In this document: positions 1 to 7,770 of the stretch, piece after piece
Position numbering within the stretch: position 1 is the stretch's first letter
Layout of the letters: each line of letters begins with the position of its first letter
Assembly: GCA_016213105.1 (NCBI GenBank)
Contig: JACRBN010000016.1
Coordinates: 62,001 to 126,000, forward strand
Length of the DNA: 64,000 nucleotides
From: Chloroflexota bacterium
GTDB lineage: Bacteria; Chloroflexota; Anaerolineae; Anaerolineales; Villigracilaceae
Direction of reading: 5' to 3'
Translations under genes and position numbers: made by a program
Notes under the pieces: model-generated
Databases searched by the model: none
What the model saw: only the letters and a program-made list of their open reading frames with translations
Told to the model about the DNA's origin: nothing

Positions 1-351
1 TATAAAGACGGAAAACTATTTTTTCACTTCGCCAAAGCGGGGCATAAAATTGACAGCCTTGTAAAAAACAACAAGGTGTCGTTTTGCGTCATAAAAACGG
101 ATGATGTTATACAGAAAACCTTTACCACTCATTTCCGTAGCGTAATAGTTTTTGGCACGGCCAGAATTCTCACAGAGGACAGCGGGAAAAGATATGCTCT
201 CGAATGCCTTGTGGAAAAATATTCCCCCGACTACATTACAGAAGGCCAGGCGGAAATGGAGCGTGAATGGAAGTCAGTCCATGTGGCGGAAGTTCTGATT
301 GAACATATGACAGGAAAAGCGGCAATCGAAATTATTAATGGTAAAGCCTGA
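1..351 (+). CDS. Pyridoxamine 5'-phosphate oxidase-like flavin-binding protein, 3' part
   Basis: The reading frame is open from base 1 to a TGA at 349-351, so the N-terminus lies outside the window and about 116 residues remain. The start reads YKDGKLFFHFAKAGHKID and continues with VSFCVI and SVIVFGTARIL. This is the pattern of the FMN-binding split-barrel family related to PNPOx and NimA, common in Clostridia. Members bind flavin and reduce small molecules; the substrate here is unknown. Base composition is much more AT-rich than the rest of the window, with AAA, ATT and TTT codons frequent. That suggests transfer from a Firmicutes-like donor or a contig artefact. Family assignment is fairly sure; the specific function is not. 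Confidence 0.78.
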   Translation, partial: YKDGKLFFHFAKAGHKIDSLVKNNKVSFCVIKTDDVIQKTFTTHFRSVIVFGTARILTEDSGKRYALECLVEKYSPDYITEGQAEMEREWKSVHVAEVLIEHMTGKAAIEIINGKA

Positions 352-597
352 TTGCCTTACACTTTATTTTTGGACGCTGAAAAAGCAGATGGGCGCTGAT
401 AAAACAAGAAAAAGTTTGCGTTTTTCAGCGTTCATCTGCGTCTCCGCGGGGTTTGTACGGTAGAAAGATTCAGGATGCCAATTTTGTGTTGGATGAAACA
501 GGACGACTAACTTTAGCTACCGCAAAATAGGAGGATATATAACTTCCAGCACAATCTCACCATCTTTAGATGGAGATGAACATCTTCCTGAATTCTC
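352..597. repeat. Gene-free spacer with dispersed palindromic repeat
   Basis: No convincing gene is visible. At about 373-455 there is an imperfect inverted arrangement: ACGCTGAAAAAGCAGATG on the left, GCGTTTTTCAGCG followed by TTCATCTGCG on the right. A related fragment (GCGCCGATGAACGCGG) occurs at about 22895-22910, so this looks like a dispersed short repeat. The spacer also marks the change from the AT-rich gene fragment to GC-rich DNA. Confidence 0.5.
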
Positions 598-1356
598 CTA
601 CCTCACATCCAACCCCGTGACCCGCGTCAGCAGGCGGTGGATTCCGTACAGCGGCAGGGAGAGCGCGCCATGCACCAGCGCACTCAGGGCGAAGACCAGC
701 GCCGCGCCGCGCAGGAAGGCGTTCAGCGGCGGGGTGACGGTGGCCAGCATCCACGGGCCAGCGCCTGCAAAGAGGGCCAGCGCCAGCAGGCCAACGATCA
801 ACAGTCCCAGCGGCAGCCAGGCGTGGCGGTCGGACTGGGAGGGCATCATCGTGGAGCTGACCGCGAAGGTCAGGTAGAACCACACCGCAAAGTCGGGCAC
901 CTGCGGCACGAGCGACAGTCCCAGCCAGAACTGGTCGAATTGGGCGCTGGACAGCAGCTCCCATAACGGGAGCAGGTTCAGGCGGAAGATGGCGATCAAC
1001 GCCACGGTCAGGCCGCCCGTCAGCAGCGGGGCGATGCCGATCAGCGAGTCGCGGGCCACGTCGGTCTGGGCCGTTTCCACGTAGCCGAGCTGCAGGCGCC
1101 CGTCGGGCATCGGTTGGGGGATGAGGGAGAATCCGCCCGTGCGCACCAGCAACAATTTCGCCATCAGGAAATGACTCAACTCGTGCAGAAACACGCCCGG
1201 GAAGAATAGAACCGAAAACAACCCCATCGTCAGAGCGGGGTGTCGTGTGATGATGAGAAAGATCGCCTGGATTTCATGATGCAGGATGCGCTGGAGCCAC
1301 AACAGGGTCAGCAGCGCCAGCGCGAACCAGAGCAGGCCGTCGAAGGAATTGAACAT
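598..1356 (-). CDS. M50-like membrane metalloprotease family protein
   Basis: Protein of 252 residues with several hydrophobic segments and a zinc-protease motif HELSH near residue 58 (FLHELSHFLMAKLL) inside a membrane helix. That arrangement is typical of site-2-protease (M50) relatives. The second M50 motif (an Asp in a late helix, usually N/LDG) is not obvious, so proteolytic activity is uncertain. It begins 55 bases downstream of tpiA on the same strand, with a hairpin (1366-1398) between them. A distant M50-like protein of unknown substrate is the best description. Confidence 0.68.
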   Translation of the reverse strand: MFNSFDGLLWFALALLTLLWLQRILHHEIQAIFLIITRHPALTMGLFSVLFFPGVFLHELSHFLMAKLLLVRTGGFSLIPQPMPDGRLQLGYVETAQTDVARDSLIGIAPLLTGGLTVALIAIFRLNLLPLWELLSSAQFDQFWLGLSLVPQVPDFAVWFYLTFAVSSTMMPSQSDRHAWLPLGLLIVGLLALALFAGAGPWMLATVTPPLNAFLRGAALVFALSALVHGALSLPLYGIHRLLTRVTGLDVR

Positions 1357-1365
1357 GGCAAGATA

Positions 1366-1398
1366 AGACCCTAAAGGTTTTGGAGACCTTTAGGGTCT
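1366..1398 (-). terminator. Perfect 13-bp hairpin between tpiA and the M50-like gene
   Basis: Arms AGACCCTAAAGGT and ACCTTTAGGGTCT are perfectly complementary around a 7-base loop. Read on the minus strand the hairpin follows tpiA and ends 10 bases before the next ATG, with only a short T-rich tail (TTAT). It could terminate or attenuate transcription. The CCTAAAGG/CCTTTAGG core recurs in the rpsO terminator, so it may also be a dispersed repeat used as a terminator. Confidence 0.55.
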
Positions 1399-1411
1399 GT
1401 TTGGTATAGGG

Positions 1412-2170
1412 TTACTTCGCCGCGGCCTTGACGATGGCGACGAATTCCTCTTCCTTGAGGCTGGCGCCGCCGACGAGCGCCCCGTCGATGTCGGGCTGGC
1501 CGAAGAACTCGGCCGCGTTGGCCGCCGTGACCGAGCCGCCGTACAACACGCGCACGGCCTGCGCCGTTTCGGTGCCGTACAGGCGCGCCAGCGCCGGGCG
1601 GATGACATCCGCCACCACGGCATTGGCCTCAGGTCCGTTCGAGGCCTTGCCCGTGCCGATGGCCCAGACGGGTTCATAGGCCACCACCATGCGCGGCGCA
1701 AAGGCGGGGTCGAGGTTGGCCAGGCCCTTTTCCACCTGGCGCGTGACCACTTCCGCGGTGCGGCGCGATTCGTATTCTTCGAGCGTCTCGCCCACGCACA
1801 CGATCGGCGTCAGGTCGGCTTTCTGCGCGGCCAGCATCTTGCGGTTGACGGTCTCGTCCGTCTCGCCGAAGTAGGCGCGGCGCTCCGAGTGGCCGAGGAT
1901 CACGAAGCGGCAATATTCGCGGATCATGGCAGGCGAGAGTTCGCCCGTGAAGGCGCCCTTCTCCTCCCAGTGCATGTTCTGCGCGCCCAGGCCCGTGTCG
2001 GTGCCTTCGAGCAGCGCGGAGACGGCCAGCAGCGACATCGCAGGCGGGCACAGCACTTTTTCCACGCCCTTGATCTCGCGCAGCTTCATGTTCATCTTGA
2101 AGACCAGGTCGCGCCCTTCGGCGACGGTCTTGTTCATCTTCCAATTTCCAGCAACAAAAGGTGTACGCAT
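1412..2170 (-). CDS. tpiA: Triosephosphate isomerase
   Basis: Interconverts dihydroxyacetone phosphate and glyceraldehyde 3-phosphate in glycolysis. The 252-residue length is normal. The substrate-binding NWKMN gives Asn9 and Lys11, the catalytic His94 lies in ILGHSERR, and the catalytic Glu166 is in AYEPVWAIGTG. The phosphate-binding YGGSV is also present near residue 210. It lies 10 bases after the Ser/Thr kinase gene on the same strand. Together with gap, pgk and pfkA it forms a glycolytic neighbourhood. Assignment is secure. Confidence 0.98.
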   Translation of the reverse strand: MRTPFVAGNWKMNKTVAEGRDLVFKMNMKLREIKGVEKVLCPPAMSLLAVSALLEGTDTGLGAQNMHWEEKGAFTGELSPAMIREYCRFVILGHSERRAYFGETDETVNRKMLAAQKADLTPIVCVGETLEEYESRRTAEVVTRQVEKGLANLDPAFAPRMVVAYEPVWAIGTGKASNGPEANAVVADVIRPALARLYGTETAQAVRVLYGGSVTAANAAEFFGQPDIDGALVGGASLKEEEFVAIVKAAAK

Positions 2171-2180
2171 GTTTCTCTCT

Positions 2181-3971
2181 CTAGGGTAGGGTTTTCATCA
2201 GGCCTTCGGCCATGATGTGGATCCATTCGGGATTGTTCTGGTCGGCGCCGATGGCCGACAAAGCGGCGCGCGCTTCGTCGATGCGCTTTTCGTGGATGAG
2301 GATTTCGGCCTCCAGCAGGGCCGTCTCGCGCAGGTCAGGCTTCATGCCTCTGGCCTGGTTCAGGTAATTGCGCGCATCTTCGAGTTTACCGACGGTTAGG
2401 GCCGACCGTCCGCGCATGATGATGCCCATGGCCTGGTCGGTGCGCTCGACCATTTCGAACTGTAGAAACAGGGTGAACTCGGGCTCCCCGGCCGACTTGT
2501 AGACCGACTCATGCATGGCGTCGATGATCTCGGTCGGGGCGGGGTCGTTCGGGGGATAGGCGCGCATCAGGCGGATGTACATCGCGCTTGCGGCGGTCCA
2601 GGCCTCCCGCGCGTGGAATTCCTTCGCAGCCCCCAACAGGAAATCCTGGTCCATCGGCGCGAGGTTGGCAGCCGTGGTCAGCGCCTCCAGCGCCTGGCGG
2701 CGCAGGCCTGCATCCCAGTAGGCCACAGCCAGCGCCAAGTGTGCGTTGGGGTCGTCGGGGTTCAACTGGGCGGCATCATAGGCGGCCTTCAACTGCGGTG
2801 AATTCAGGTCGGGCGGCAGGGGCTGGGAGTTGGGTGACAGCATGGTGGCCACGACCTGCGGCTTGGGGTCGCGGGCCGGGCTGGGCAGGGAGGGCGGGAG
2901 CGGGGTGGTGGTCGCATTCAAGCGGCGGAAGATACCGCTGTTGCGGAAGGCGGCCAGCCCGACCAGTCCGCACACCAGCAGGACCATCAACCCGGCGGCA
3001 ATCGCCCACGGAAAGCGCTTCGCCTTCAACTCGACGGCGACCACCGTTTCGACGGGTTCCGCCAGCTTCGGCGCCGTCTCACGCGGGACGGTGCGCGTAC
3101 TCCCATGCGGCAGGGTGATGGCCGTGCCGCGCATCGGGACGCCCGCGGCCACCCAGGCATCCTTGAAGGCCTGGCTCATTTCCTCCACGCTGGCATAGCG
3201 GTCGGCGCGCTCCTTCGACAGCGCCTTGAGCAGCACGCGCTCGACGGTTTCGGGTACCTTGGGGTTGACGGCGCGCGGCATGGGCAGCGGCGTATAGATG
3301 TGATCGTGGATGATCGAGAAGGGTGTATCGGCGTTGAACGGCACCTGCCCCACCACCATCTCATACAGCATGACGCCGAAGGAGTAGATGTCCGTGCCCG
3401 CATCCAGTTCCTTTTTCCCCATGGCCTGCTCGGGCGAGATGTACTGCGGCGTGCCCATGATCGAATCAGACGAAAGCGTGGACTCGCCCATCTGGGCGAT
3501 GCGCGCCAGGCCGAAGTCCGCCAGGTACATGACGCCGTCCGTCGAGATCAATACGTTCGAGGGTTTGATGTCGCGGTGCAGGATGCCCTGCCTGTGGGCG
3601 TACCCCAGCGCCGACCCGACCGAATCGACCACATCCTGGATTTCCTCCGAGGTCAACGGTCCGCGCAGCAGGCGCGCCTTGAGCGTCTCACCCGGGATGA
3701 ACTTCATCACTAGGTACGGACGGTGCTCGTGCTCGGCGTAATCGTAGATGGGCACGATGTGCGGATGTTCGAGCTTCGCCACCACGCGCGCCTCGCGCTG
3801 GAAACGCAGTTCGAAGGATTTGTCCTCGTTGAAGGCGGGATGCAGCACCTTGAGCGCCACATAGCGGTCGAGCGCCGCATGATAGGCCTTGTAGACAGTG
3901 GCCATGCCGCCCTGCCCAAGCTGTTCGGCAATTCGATACGCGCCGACGTTTTCACCGATGCTAAACGACAT
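2181..3971 (-). CDS. Ser/Thr protein kinase with transmembrane segment and TPR-like sensor region
   Basis: Hanks-type kinase of 596 residues from the chosen start. The glycine loop is GQGGMATVYKA, the ATP lysine is Lys41 (VALKVL), the helix-C Glu is Glu60, the catalytic loop is HRDIKPSN (Asp134), DFG is at 152-154 and the activation segment GTPQYISPEQ follows. One membrane helix lies at about 320-342, after which the chain carries tetratricopeptide-like helices (LNPDDPNAHLALAVAYWDAG). I chose ATG at 3971 because AAGGATG lies just upstream; an in-frame ATG at 3989 is less likely. A possible leaderless 14-codon upstream ORF overlaps this start. Targets are unknown, but its place next to tpiA, pgk and gap is suggestive. 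Confidence 0.93.
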   Translation of the reverse strand: MSFSIGENVGAYRIAEQLGQGGMATVYKAYHAALDRYVALKVLHPAFNEDKSFELRFQREARVVAKLEHPHIVPIYDYAEHEHRPYLVMKFIPGETLKARLLRGPLTSEEIQDVVDSVGSALGYAHRQGILHRDIKPSNVLISTDGVMYLADFGLARIAQMGESTLSSDSIMGTPQYISPEQAMGKKELDAGTDIYSFGVMLYEMVVGQVPFNADTPFSIIHDHIYTPLPMPRAVNPKVPETVERVLLKALSKERADRYASVEEMSQAFKDAWVAAGVPMRGTAITLPHGSTRTVPRETAPKLAEPVETVVAVELKAKRFPWAIAAGLMVLLVCGLVGLAAFRNSGIFRRLNATTTPLPPSLPSPARDPKPQVVATMLSPNSQPLPPDLNSPQLKAAYDAAQLNPDDPNAHLALAVAYWDAGLRRQALEALTTAANLAPMDQDFLLGAAKEFHAREAWTAASAMYIRLMRAYPPNDPAPTEIIDAMHESVYKSAGEPEFTLFLQFEMVERTDQAMGIIMRGRSALTVGKLEDARNYLNQARGMKPDLRETALLEAEILIHEKRIDEARAALSAIGADQNNPEWIHIMAEGLMKTLP

Positions 3972-4005
3972 AATCATCCTTACACCCAAAGGCTGGCTGA
4001 GTCAT
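3961..4005 (-). CDS. Candidate 14-codon leaderless upstream ORF overlapping the kinase start
   Basis: A TATAAT box at 4012-4017 (minus) is followed after six bases by ATG at 4005. This opens a frame reading MTQPAFGCKDDYVV and stops with TAG at 3961-3963. The kinase ATG at 3971 lies inside it, so the two frames overlap by 11 bases. The same six-base spacing is seen before four annotated genes in this window, which argues that ribosomes could load here. Translation is an inference; a 15-codon frame can arise by chance. Confidence 0.35.
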   Translation of the reverse strand: MTQPAFGCKDDYVV

Positions 4006-4011
4006 GTCCCG

Positions 4012-4017
4012 ATTATA
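4012..4017 (-). promoter_or_regulatory. -10 box of the kinase-tpiA transcript
   Basis: A perfect TATAAT on the minus strand followed by CGGGAC. Transcription would begin at about 4005, giving a 34-base leader before the kinase ATG at 3971. No good -35 is visible. The sequence after the box matches the TATAATCGRGG style seen before other genes here. Confidence 0.6.
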
Positions 4018-4072
4018 GCCGAGGGATGTGAAATCGGATTAATCTTCCTGTAAACCGCAAGTAAATTGAAAA

Positions 4073-4101
4073 CCCAACGCGGACTTCAGGTCCGCGTTGG
4101 G
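4073..4101 (-). terminator. Rho-independent terminator of the gap-pgk gene group
   Basis: Perfect 12-bp arms CCCAACGCGGAC and GTCCGCGTTGGG around a 5-base loop. On the minus strand the hairpin is followed by TTTTCAATTT. It lies just after the gene ending at 4117 and before the kinase promoter, so it separates the two transcription units. Confidence 0.82.
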
Positions 4102-4116
4102 CGCAGGTTGTCCACT

Positions 4117-4560
4117 CTACTTTACAAAGGTAACCGCAATATCGGTCCCGCCGGAGGTGGGGGTGAAGGAGACCGTATACTGGCGCAGGTCTCCGCAGGC
4201 ATCCACCTGCCACGTCTCCTGCCAGGAGCCGTCTCCCGCCGGGTCGGGGAACACGAGCATCTCCCCGCTCACCAGGGACAGATCGGCGCAGCCCAATTGG
4301 AGCTCCTCATAAATCCCGATCAGGTTCAGAGCATCCGTGCGCAGGAGTTCATCGGCATTACCCGTATACCCATCGGCGTCGTTGTAGACGGGCGGGACAT
4401 CGTCCGACCAATTGGGCAGGAGGCTGCCCGCCAGGAAATAGGCGGCGACCCCCAACACACAGCAACACACCAGGATCCCCGCCACGATCCCAAGGATGAG
4501 CGGAAGGTTGGATTTCTTCTGTGGCGCGGCTTCGGTTTGCACAGGGGTTCGGGTTTCCAT
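4117..4560 (-). CDS. Small membrane-anchored protein, paralogue of its upstream neighbour
   Basis: I do not recognise a named family. From ATG 4560 (GAGGAG upstream) the 147-residue protein has a short polar N-terminus ending in APQKKSNLPLILG, then a membrane helix rich in Cys at about 20-45 (residues CCC). The extracellular part has several Trp and Cys (LGCADLS, WQVDACGD) and ends ISFTPTSGGTDIAVTFVK. The gene encoded at 4667-5164 has the same plan: KKSN-PLI-G before the helix, a WEE/WQE segment, and a terminal I-FTP--GG motif. The two are therefore tandem paralogues. They follow pgk and precede a terminator, so they are probably co-transcribed with gap-pgk. Function unknown. Confidence 0.72.
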   Translation of the reverse strand: METRTPVQTEAAPQKKSNLPLILGIVAGILVCCCVLGVAAYFLAGSLLPNWSDDVPPVYNDADGYTGNADELLRTDALNLIGIYEELQLGCADLSLVSGEMLVFPDPAGDGSWQETWQVDACGDLRQYTVSFTPTSGGTDIAVTFVK

Positions 4561-4666
4561 TCGACAAGGCTCCTCAAGAAAGATTTGTGTCCGGGCTTCC
4601 CGCGCGCCGCGCAACCTTCCATGCCCCGGACGATGCAGGGATGCTGCGCATGACGCAGGGCAACGA

Positions 4667-5164
4667 CTATTTGCTGATCAGGCCGGGCGAAAAATTGATG
4701 ATGCCGCCCGGGTTCGGCGTGAAGATGATACGGAAAACAGGCATCGGGCCGTTTTCACAAAACAGGGTCCAGCGCTCCTCCCACACGCCCGAACCGTCAG
4801 GCTCGACCGACACCTCAATGAAGGTGGCCAGCGGGGTGGGAGTTTGACAATTGGCATCGCGTTCCGCCATCGGCAGGATGAACTTCCAAACCTGTCCGCG
4901 TAATTTATTGTCACCATAGCCGCCCTGGGGCAGGTTGGGATCGTAGGGTTCGGGTGTCTCAAGCGCTTCGAACGGCTCGACAGGCTGGATTGGCTCAACG
5001 TAGATCGGCTGAACGGAGTCCGAAGCCTGGTTCAGGAAAAAGAAACCCGTTCCAACGGTAAGCGCCAAAGTCACACACCCGCACAGACAGGCAACCACCA
5101 GGGCCGCGCCCACGATGAGCGGGATATTTGACTTTTTGGCGGGCTGCACAACAGCATCTTCCAT
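4667..5164 (-). CDS. Small membrane-anchored protein, paralogue of its downstream neighbour
   Basis: Function unrecognised; 165 residues. A strong AGGAGG lies before ATG 5164. Residues 1-12 are polar, with KKSNIPLIVG leading into a Cys-containing membrane helix (about 13-45). A proline-rich linker (EPIQPVEPFEALETPEPY) follows, then a globular part containing CQTPTPLATFIEVSVEPDG, WEERWTLFC and a C-terminal IIFTPNPGGIINFSPG. It shares architecture and end motif with the gene at 4117-4560. It starts 60 bases after pgk and is in the same orientation. The product is probably exported and anchored by its N-terminal helix. Confidence 0.74.
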   Translation of the reverse strand: MEDAVVQPAKKSNIPLIVGAALVVACLCGCVTLALTVGTGFFFLNQASDSVQPIYVEPIQPVEPFEALETPEPYDPNLPQGGYGDNKLRGQVWKFILPMAERDANCQTPTPLATFIEVSVEPDGSGVWEERWTLFCENGPMPVFRIIFTPNPGGIINFSPGLISK

Positions 5165-5224
5165 CTTTCACCTCCTGTGGGGAACAAAAAAGGATGGAGG
5201 ATTGCTCCTCCATCCTTTGGAAAT

Positions 5225-6397
5225 CTATTTCGCGAGCAGGGCCGCCACACCGGGCAGTTCCTTGCCTTCCAGGAACTCCAGCGACGCACCGCCGCCGGTG
5301 GAGACGTGCGTCATCTGCTTGGCGACGCCCGCCTTCTTGACCGCGCTGGCGCTGTCGCCGCCGCCGATGACGGTGGTCGCGCCCGACTCGGCCAGCAGTC
5401 TGGCCAGGGCGAAGGTACCTTCCGCGAACTTCGGCATCTCGAACACGCCCACGGGGCCATTCCAGACGATAAGCTTCGCGCCGCTCAATTCCTGCTTGTA
5501 CAGGTCGAGCGTCCTGGGACCCACATCCATCATGCGCCAGCCTGCGGGGATCTTGTCCGCGTCGACGACCTGGGTGTTGGCCTCAGGAGCGAATGCGTCG
5601 GCGATGACCGCATCCACGGGCAGGATCAGCTTTCCGCCAAATTTGGCGAGCAGGGTCTTGGCCGTATCGATCGAAGCGGCCTCGACCAGGCTGTCCTGCA
5701 TGTTGTAGCCCTTGGCGGCCAGGAAGGTGTTGGCCATGCCGCCGCCAATGATGAGCTTGTCGCATTTGGAGAGCAGCGTCTCGACCACCAGGATCTTGTC
5801 GCTGATCTTCGCGCCGCCGAGGATCGCCACGTAGGGATGCTCGGGATTGGACACGGCGCGGCCGAGGTATTCCAGTTCCTGTTCCATCAGGAAGCCGGAG
5901 ACAGCCGGCAGGAAGCGGGCGATGCCTTCGGTGGAGGAATGCGCGCGATGGGCGGAACCGAAGGCGTCGTTGACGTACACTTCGCCGAGGGAAGCCATCT
6001 GCTTCGCCAGGTCGAGGTCATTCTTTTCCTCGCCCTTGTGGAAGCGGGTATTTTCGAGCATGAGCACATCACCGGGCTGGAGCGCCTTGGCCAATGCTTC
6101 GACTTCGGGCCCGACGCAATCGGGCGCCATCTGCACGGGGCGGCCCAACAGGGCGGCCAGCGCCTCGGAAGCGGCCTTCAGGCTGAACTCAGGATCGGGT
6201 CCACCCTTGGGGCGGCCGAGGTGGCTCATCAGCATCAGGGAAGCGCCCTGCTCCAGCACGTACTGGATGGTCGGCAGGGCGGCCTTGATGCGTTTGTCAT
6301 CCGTCACCTTGCCTTCGGCCATCGGGACGTTGAAGTCCACGCGCATGAGCACGCGCTTGCCCTTGAGATCGATATCTTTGACTGTTTTCTTGTCCAT
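5225..6397 (-). CDS. pgk: Phosphoglycerate kinase
   Basis: Makes ATP from 1,3-bisphosphoglycerate in glycolysis. From ATG 6397 ([20 protein letters not shown]) the protein has 390 residues, a normal size. The substrate motif RVDFNVPM, the hinge region with GPVGVFE, the nucleotide site GGGDSASAV and the C-terminal [14 protein letters not shown] are all present. A longer in-frame start at 6442 would run through a palindromic repeat (6411-6439) and is rejected. Order gap-pgk with a short gap matches many bacteria. Confidence 0.97.
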   Translation of the reverse strand: MDKKTVKDIDLKGKRVLMRVDFNVPMAEGKVTDDKRIKAALPTIQYVLEQGASLMLMSHLGRPKGGPDPEFSLKAASEALAALLGRPVQMAPDCVGPEVEALAKALQPGDVLMLENTRFHKGEEKNDLDLAKQMASLGEVYVNDAFGSAHRAHSSTEGIARFLPAVSGFLMEQELEYLGRAVSNPEHPYVAILGGAKISDKILVVETLLSKCDKLIIGGGMANTFLAAKGYNMQDSLVEAASIDTAKTLLAKFGGKLILPVDAVIADAFAPEANTQVVDADKIPAGWRMMDVGPRTLDLYKQELSGAKLIVWNGPVGVFEMPKFAEGTFALARLLAESGATTVIGGGDSASAVKKAGVAKQMTHVSTGGGASLEFLEGKELPGVAALLAK

Positions 6398-6410
6398 GAT
6401 TTCACCAAAA

Positions 6411-6439
6411 TGTAGGGGCGGGGTAACCCCGCCCCTACA
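6411..6439. repeat. Perfect 14-bp palindrome between gap and pgk
   Basis: TGTAGGGGCGGGGT and its exact complement flank one A. A shorter relative (GGGCGGGG-TTT-CCCCGCCC) lies at 35633-35651 after the ABC ATPase gene. It forms a strong hairpin between gap and pgk and could lower read-through or protect mRNA ends. It looks like a dispersed GC-rich repeat. Confidence 0.75.
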
Positions 6440-6445
6440 CATACA

Positions 6446-7504
6446 TTACAGGGATTTCGCCATCAGGGCGGCCAGGTCAGCCGTGCGGACCGAGTAACCC
6501 CATTCGTTATCGTACCAGGTCACGACCTTGACGAAGTTGCTGGAGCCTTTGCCCAGAACGGAGGTGAAGGGCAGGTCGACCGAGGAGCTGTACGGGCTGC
6601 CCTTGAAGTCCATGCTGACCAGGGGCTCGTCCACGGCTTCGAGGATGCCCTTGAAGCGCGGTTCCTTGGCGGCATCGCGGAAGGCTTGGCGCAGTTCTTC
6701 AGTGGTGGTTTCCTTCTCGAGTTCGGCGGTGAAATCGACCACGGAAACGGTCGGGGTCGGGACGCGCAGGGAATAGCCGTCGAACTTGCCCTTCAGGTCG
6801 GGGATGACCAGGGCGATGGCCTTGGCGGCGCCGGTGGTGGTCGGGATGATGTTCAGGCCTGAGGCGCGGGCGCGGCGCAGGTCCGAGTGCGGCATGTCCA
6901 GCACCTTCTGGTCGTTGGTGTAGGAGTGGATGGTGGTCATGAACGCGCGCTTGATCACGTACTTGTCATGCACGACCTTGGCGGCCGGGGCCAGGCAGTT
7001 GGTGGTGCAGGAAGCGTTCGAGACAACGTGGTGCTTGGCAGCATCGTACTGATCTTCGTTGACGCCCAGCACGACGGTCAGGTCTTCGCCTTCAGCGGGA
7101 GCGGAAATGATGACCTTCTTGGCGCCGCCGGCGGTGATGTGGTTAACTGCGCCCTTGACGGTCTTGCCCTTCTTGTTGACGCCGTCTTCCTTGATGGTGA
7201 ACAGGCCGGTCGACTCGATGACGATGTCGATGCCCAGGTCGCTCCACTTGATGTTGGACGGATCGGTCTCCTTGAAGACCTTGACCTTCTTGCCGTCGAT
7301 CATCAGGCCATCCTCGGAGAATTCGACGGAGCCGTTGAAGCGGCCATAGGTCGAATCGTACTTGAGCAGGTGCGCCATGGTCTTCATGTCGCCGATGTCG
7401 TTGAACGCCACGACTTCGAGTTCCTGCGGGTAATAATCGCGGATCGCCTTGAGGACCTGGCGGCCGATGCGACCAAACCCATTAATGCCAACTTTGACTG
7501 TCAT
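6446..7504 (-). CDS. gap: Glyceraldehyde-3-phosphate dehydrogenase (NAD type)
   Basis: Oxidises glyceraldehyde 3-phosphate to 1,3-bisphosphoglycerate. The 352-residue protein shows the nucleotide fold [10 protein letters not shown], an Asp36 in FNDIGD that usually selects NAD, catalytic Cys166 in [12 protein letters not shown] and His193 in TIHSYTNDQ. The C-terminal WYDNEWGYS is intact. It is slightly longer than the usual 330-340 residues because of extra residues around 105-120 ([10 protein letters not shown] region). GGAGG lies 7 bases before the ATG, and a good promoter lies at 7554-7582. Confidence 0.98.
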   Translation of the reverse strand: MTVKVGINGFGRIGRQVLKAIRDYYPQELEVVAFNDIGDMKTMAHLLKYDSTYGRFNGSVEFSEDGLMIDGKKVKVFKETDPSNIKWSDLGIDIVIESTGLFTIKEDGVNKKGKTVKGAVNHITAGGAKKVIISAPAEGEDLTVVLGVNEDQYDAAKHHVVSNASCTTNCLAPAAKVVHDKYVIKRAFMTTIHSYTNDQKVLDMPHSDLRRARASGLNIIPTTTGAAKAIALVIPDLKGKFDGYSLRVPTPTVSVVDFTAELEKETTTEELRQAFRDAAKEPRFKGILEAVDEPLVSMDFKGSPYSSSVDLPFTSVLGKGSSNFVKVVTWYDNEWGYSVRTADLAALMAKSL

Positions 7505-7553
7505 TGTGTGCCTCCAAAATGGAATAGATTGATTGTGATTTTTATCACTTTAT

Positions 7554-7582
7554 ATTTTACCCTACTTTGGGCAAAATGTCAG
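7554..7582 (-). promoter_or_regulatory. Promoter of gap-pgk
   Basis: On the minus strand CTGACA (7577-7582) is separated by exactly 17 bases from TAAAAT (7554-7559). The predicted start near 7547 gives a leader of about 43 bases to the gap ATG. This is the best sigma-70-like match in the region. Confidence 0.7.
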
Positions 7583-7622
7583 GACGAATGTAATCGATTT
7601 CATAGTACTTATTATTGAATTC

Positions 7623-7643
7623 GTGCCGTCTGGCACTATTATA
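7623..7643 (-). promoter_or_regulatory. TATAAT box abutting a GTGCC/GGCAC inverted repeat upstream of gap
   Basis: TATAAT (7638-7643, minus) is followed one base later by GTGCC-AGAC-GGCAC (7623-7636). An inverted repeat at the expected start site could be an operator for a second gap promoter. No regulator gene is nearby, so the role is inferred. Confidence 0.4.
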
Positions 7644-7770
7644 ATTCACAAGCGGGAAAATGAAGATGTCCAGAAGACTCATCCGCGGGATGTCGGTGCG
7701 AGCGGGTAAAACAATCCAAATTTTGGGAGAGTCCTCCCGTTCCACTTTTACCACGGCCTGCCTGCCAAAA

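Noticed and set aside
7557-7754. 65-codon minus-strand frame upstream of gap
   Set aside because: It spans the gap promoter and operator-like repeat, has no ribosome site and no recognisable protein features.
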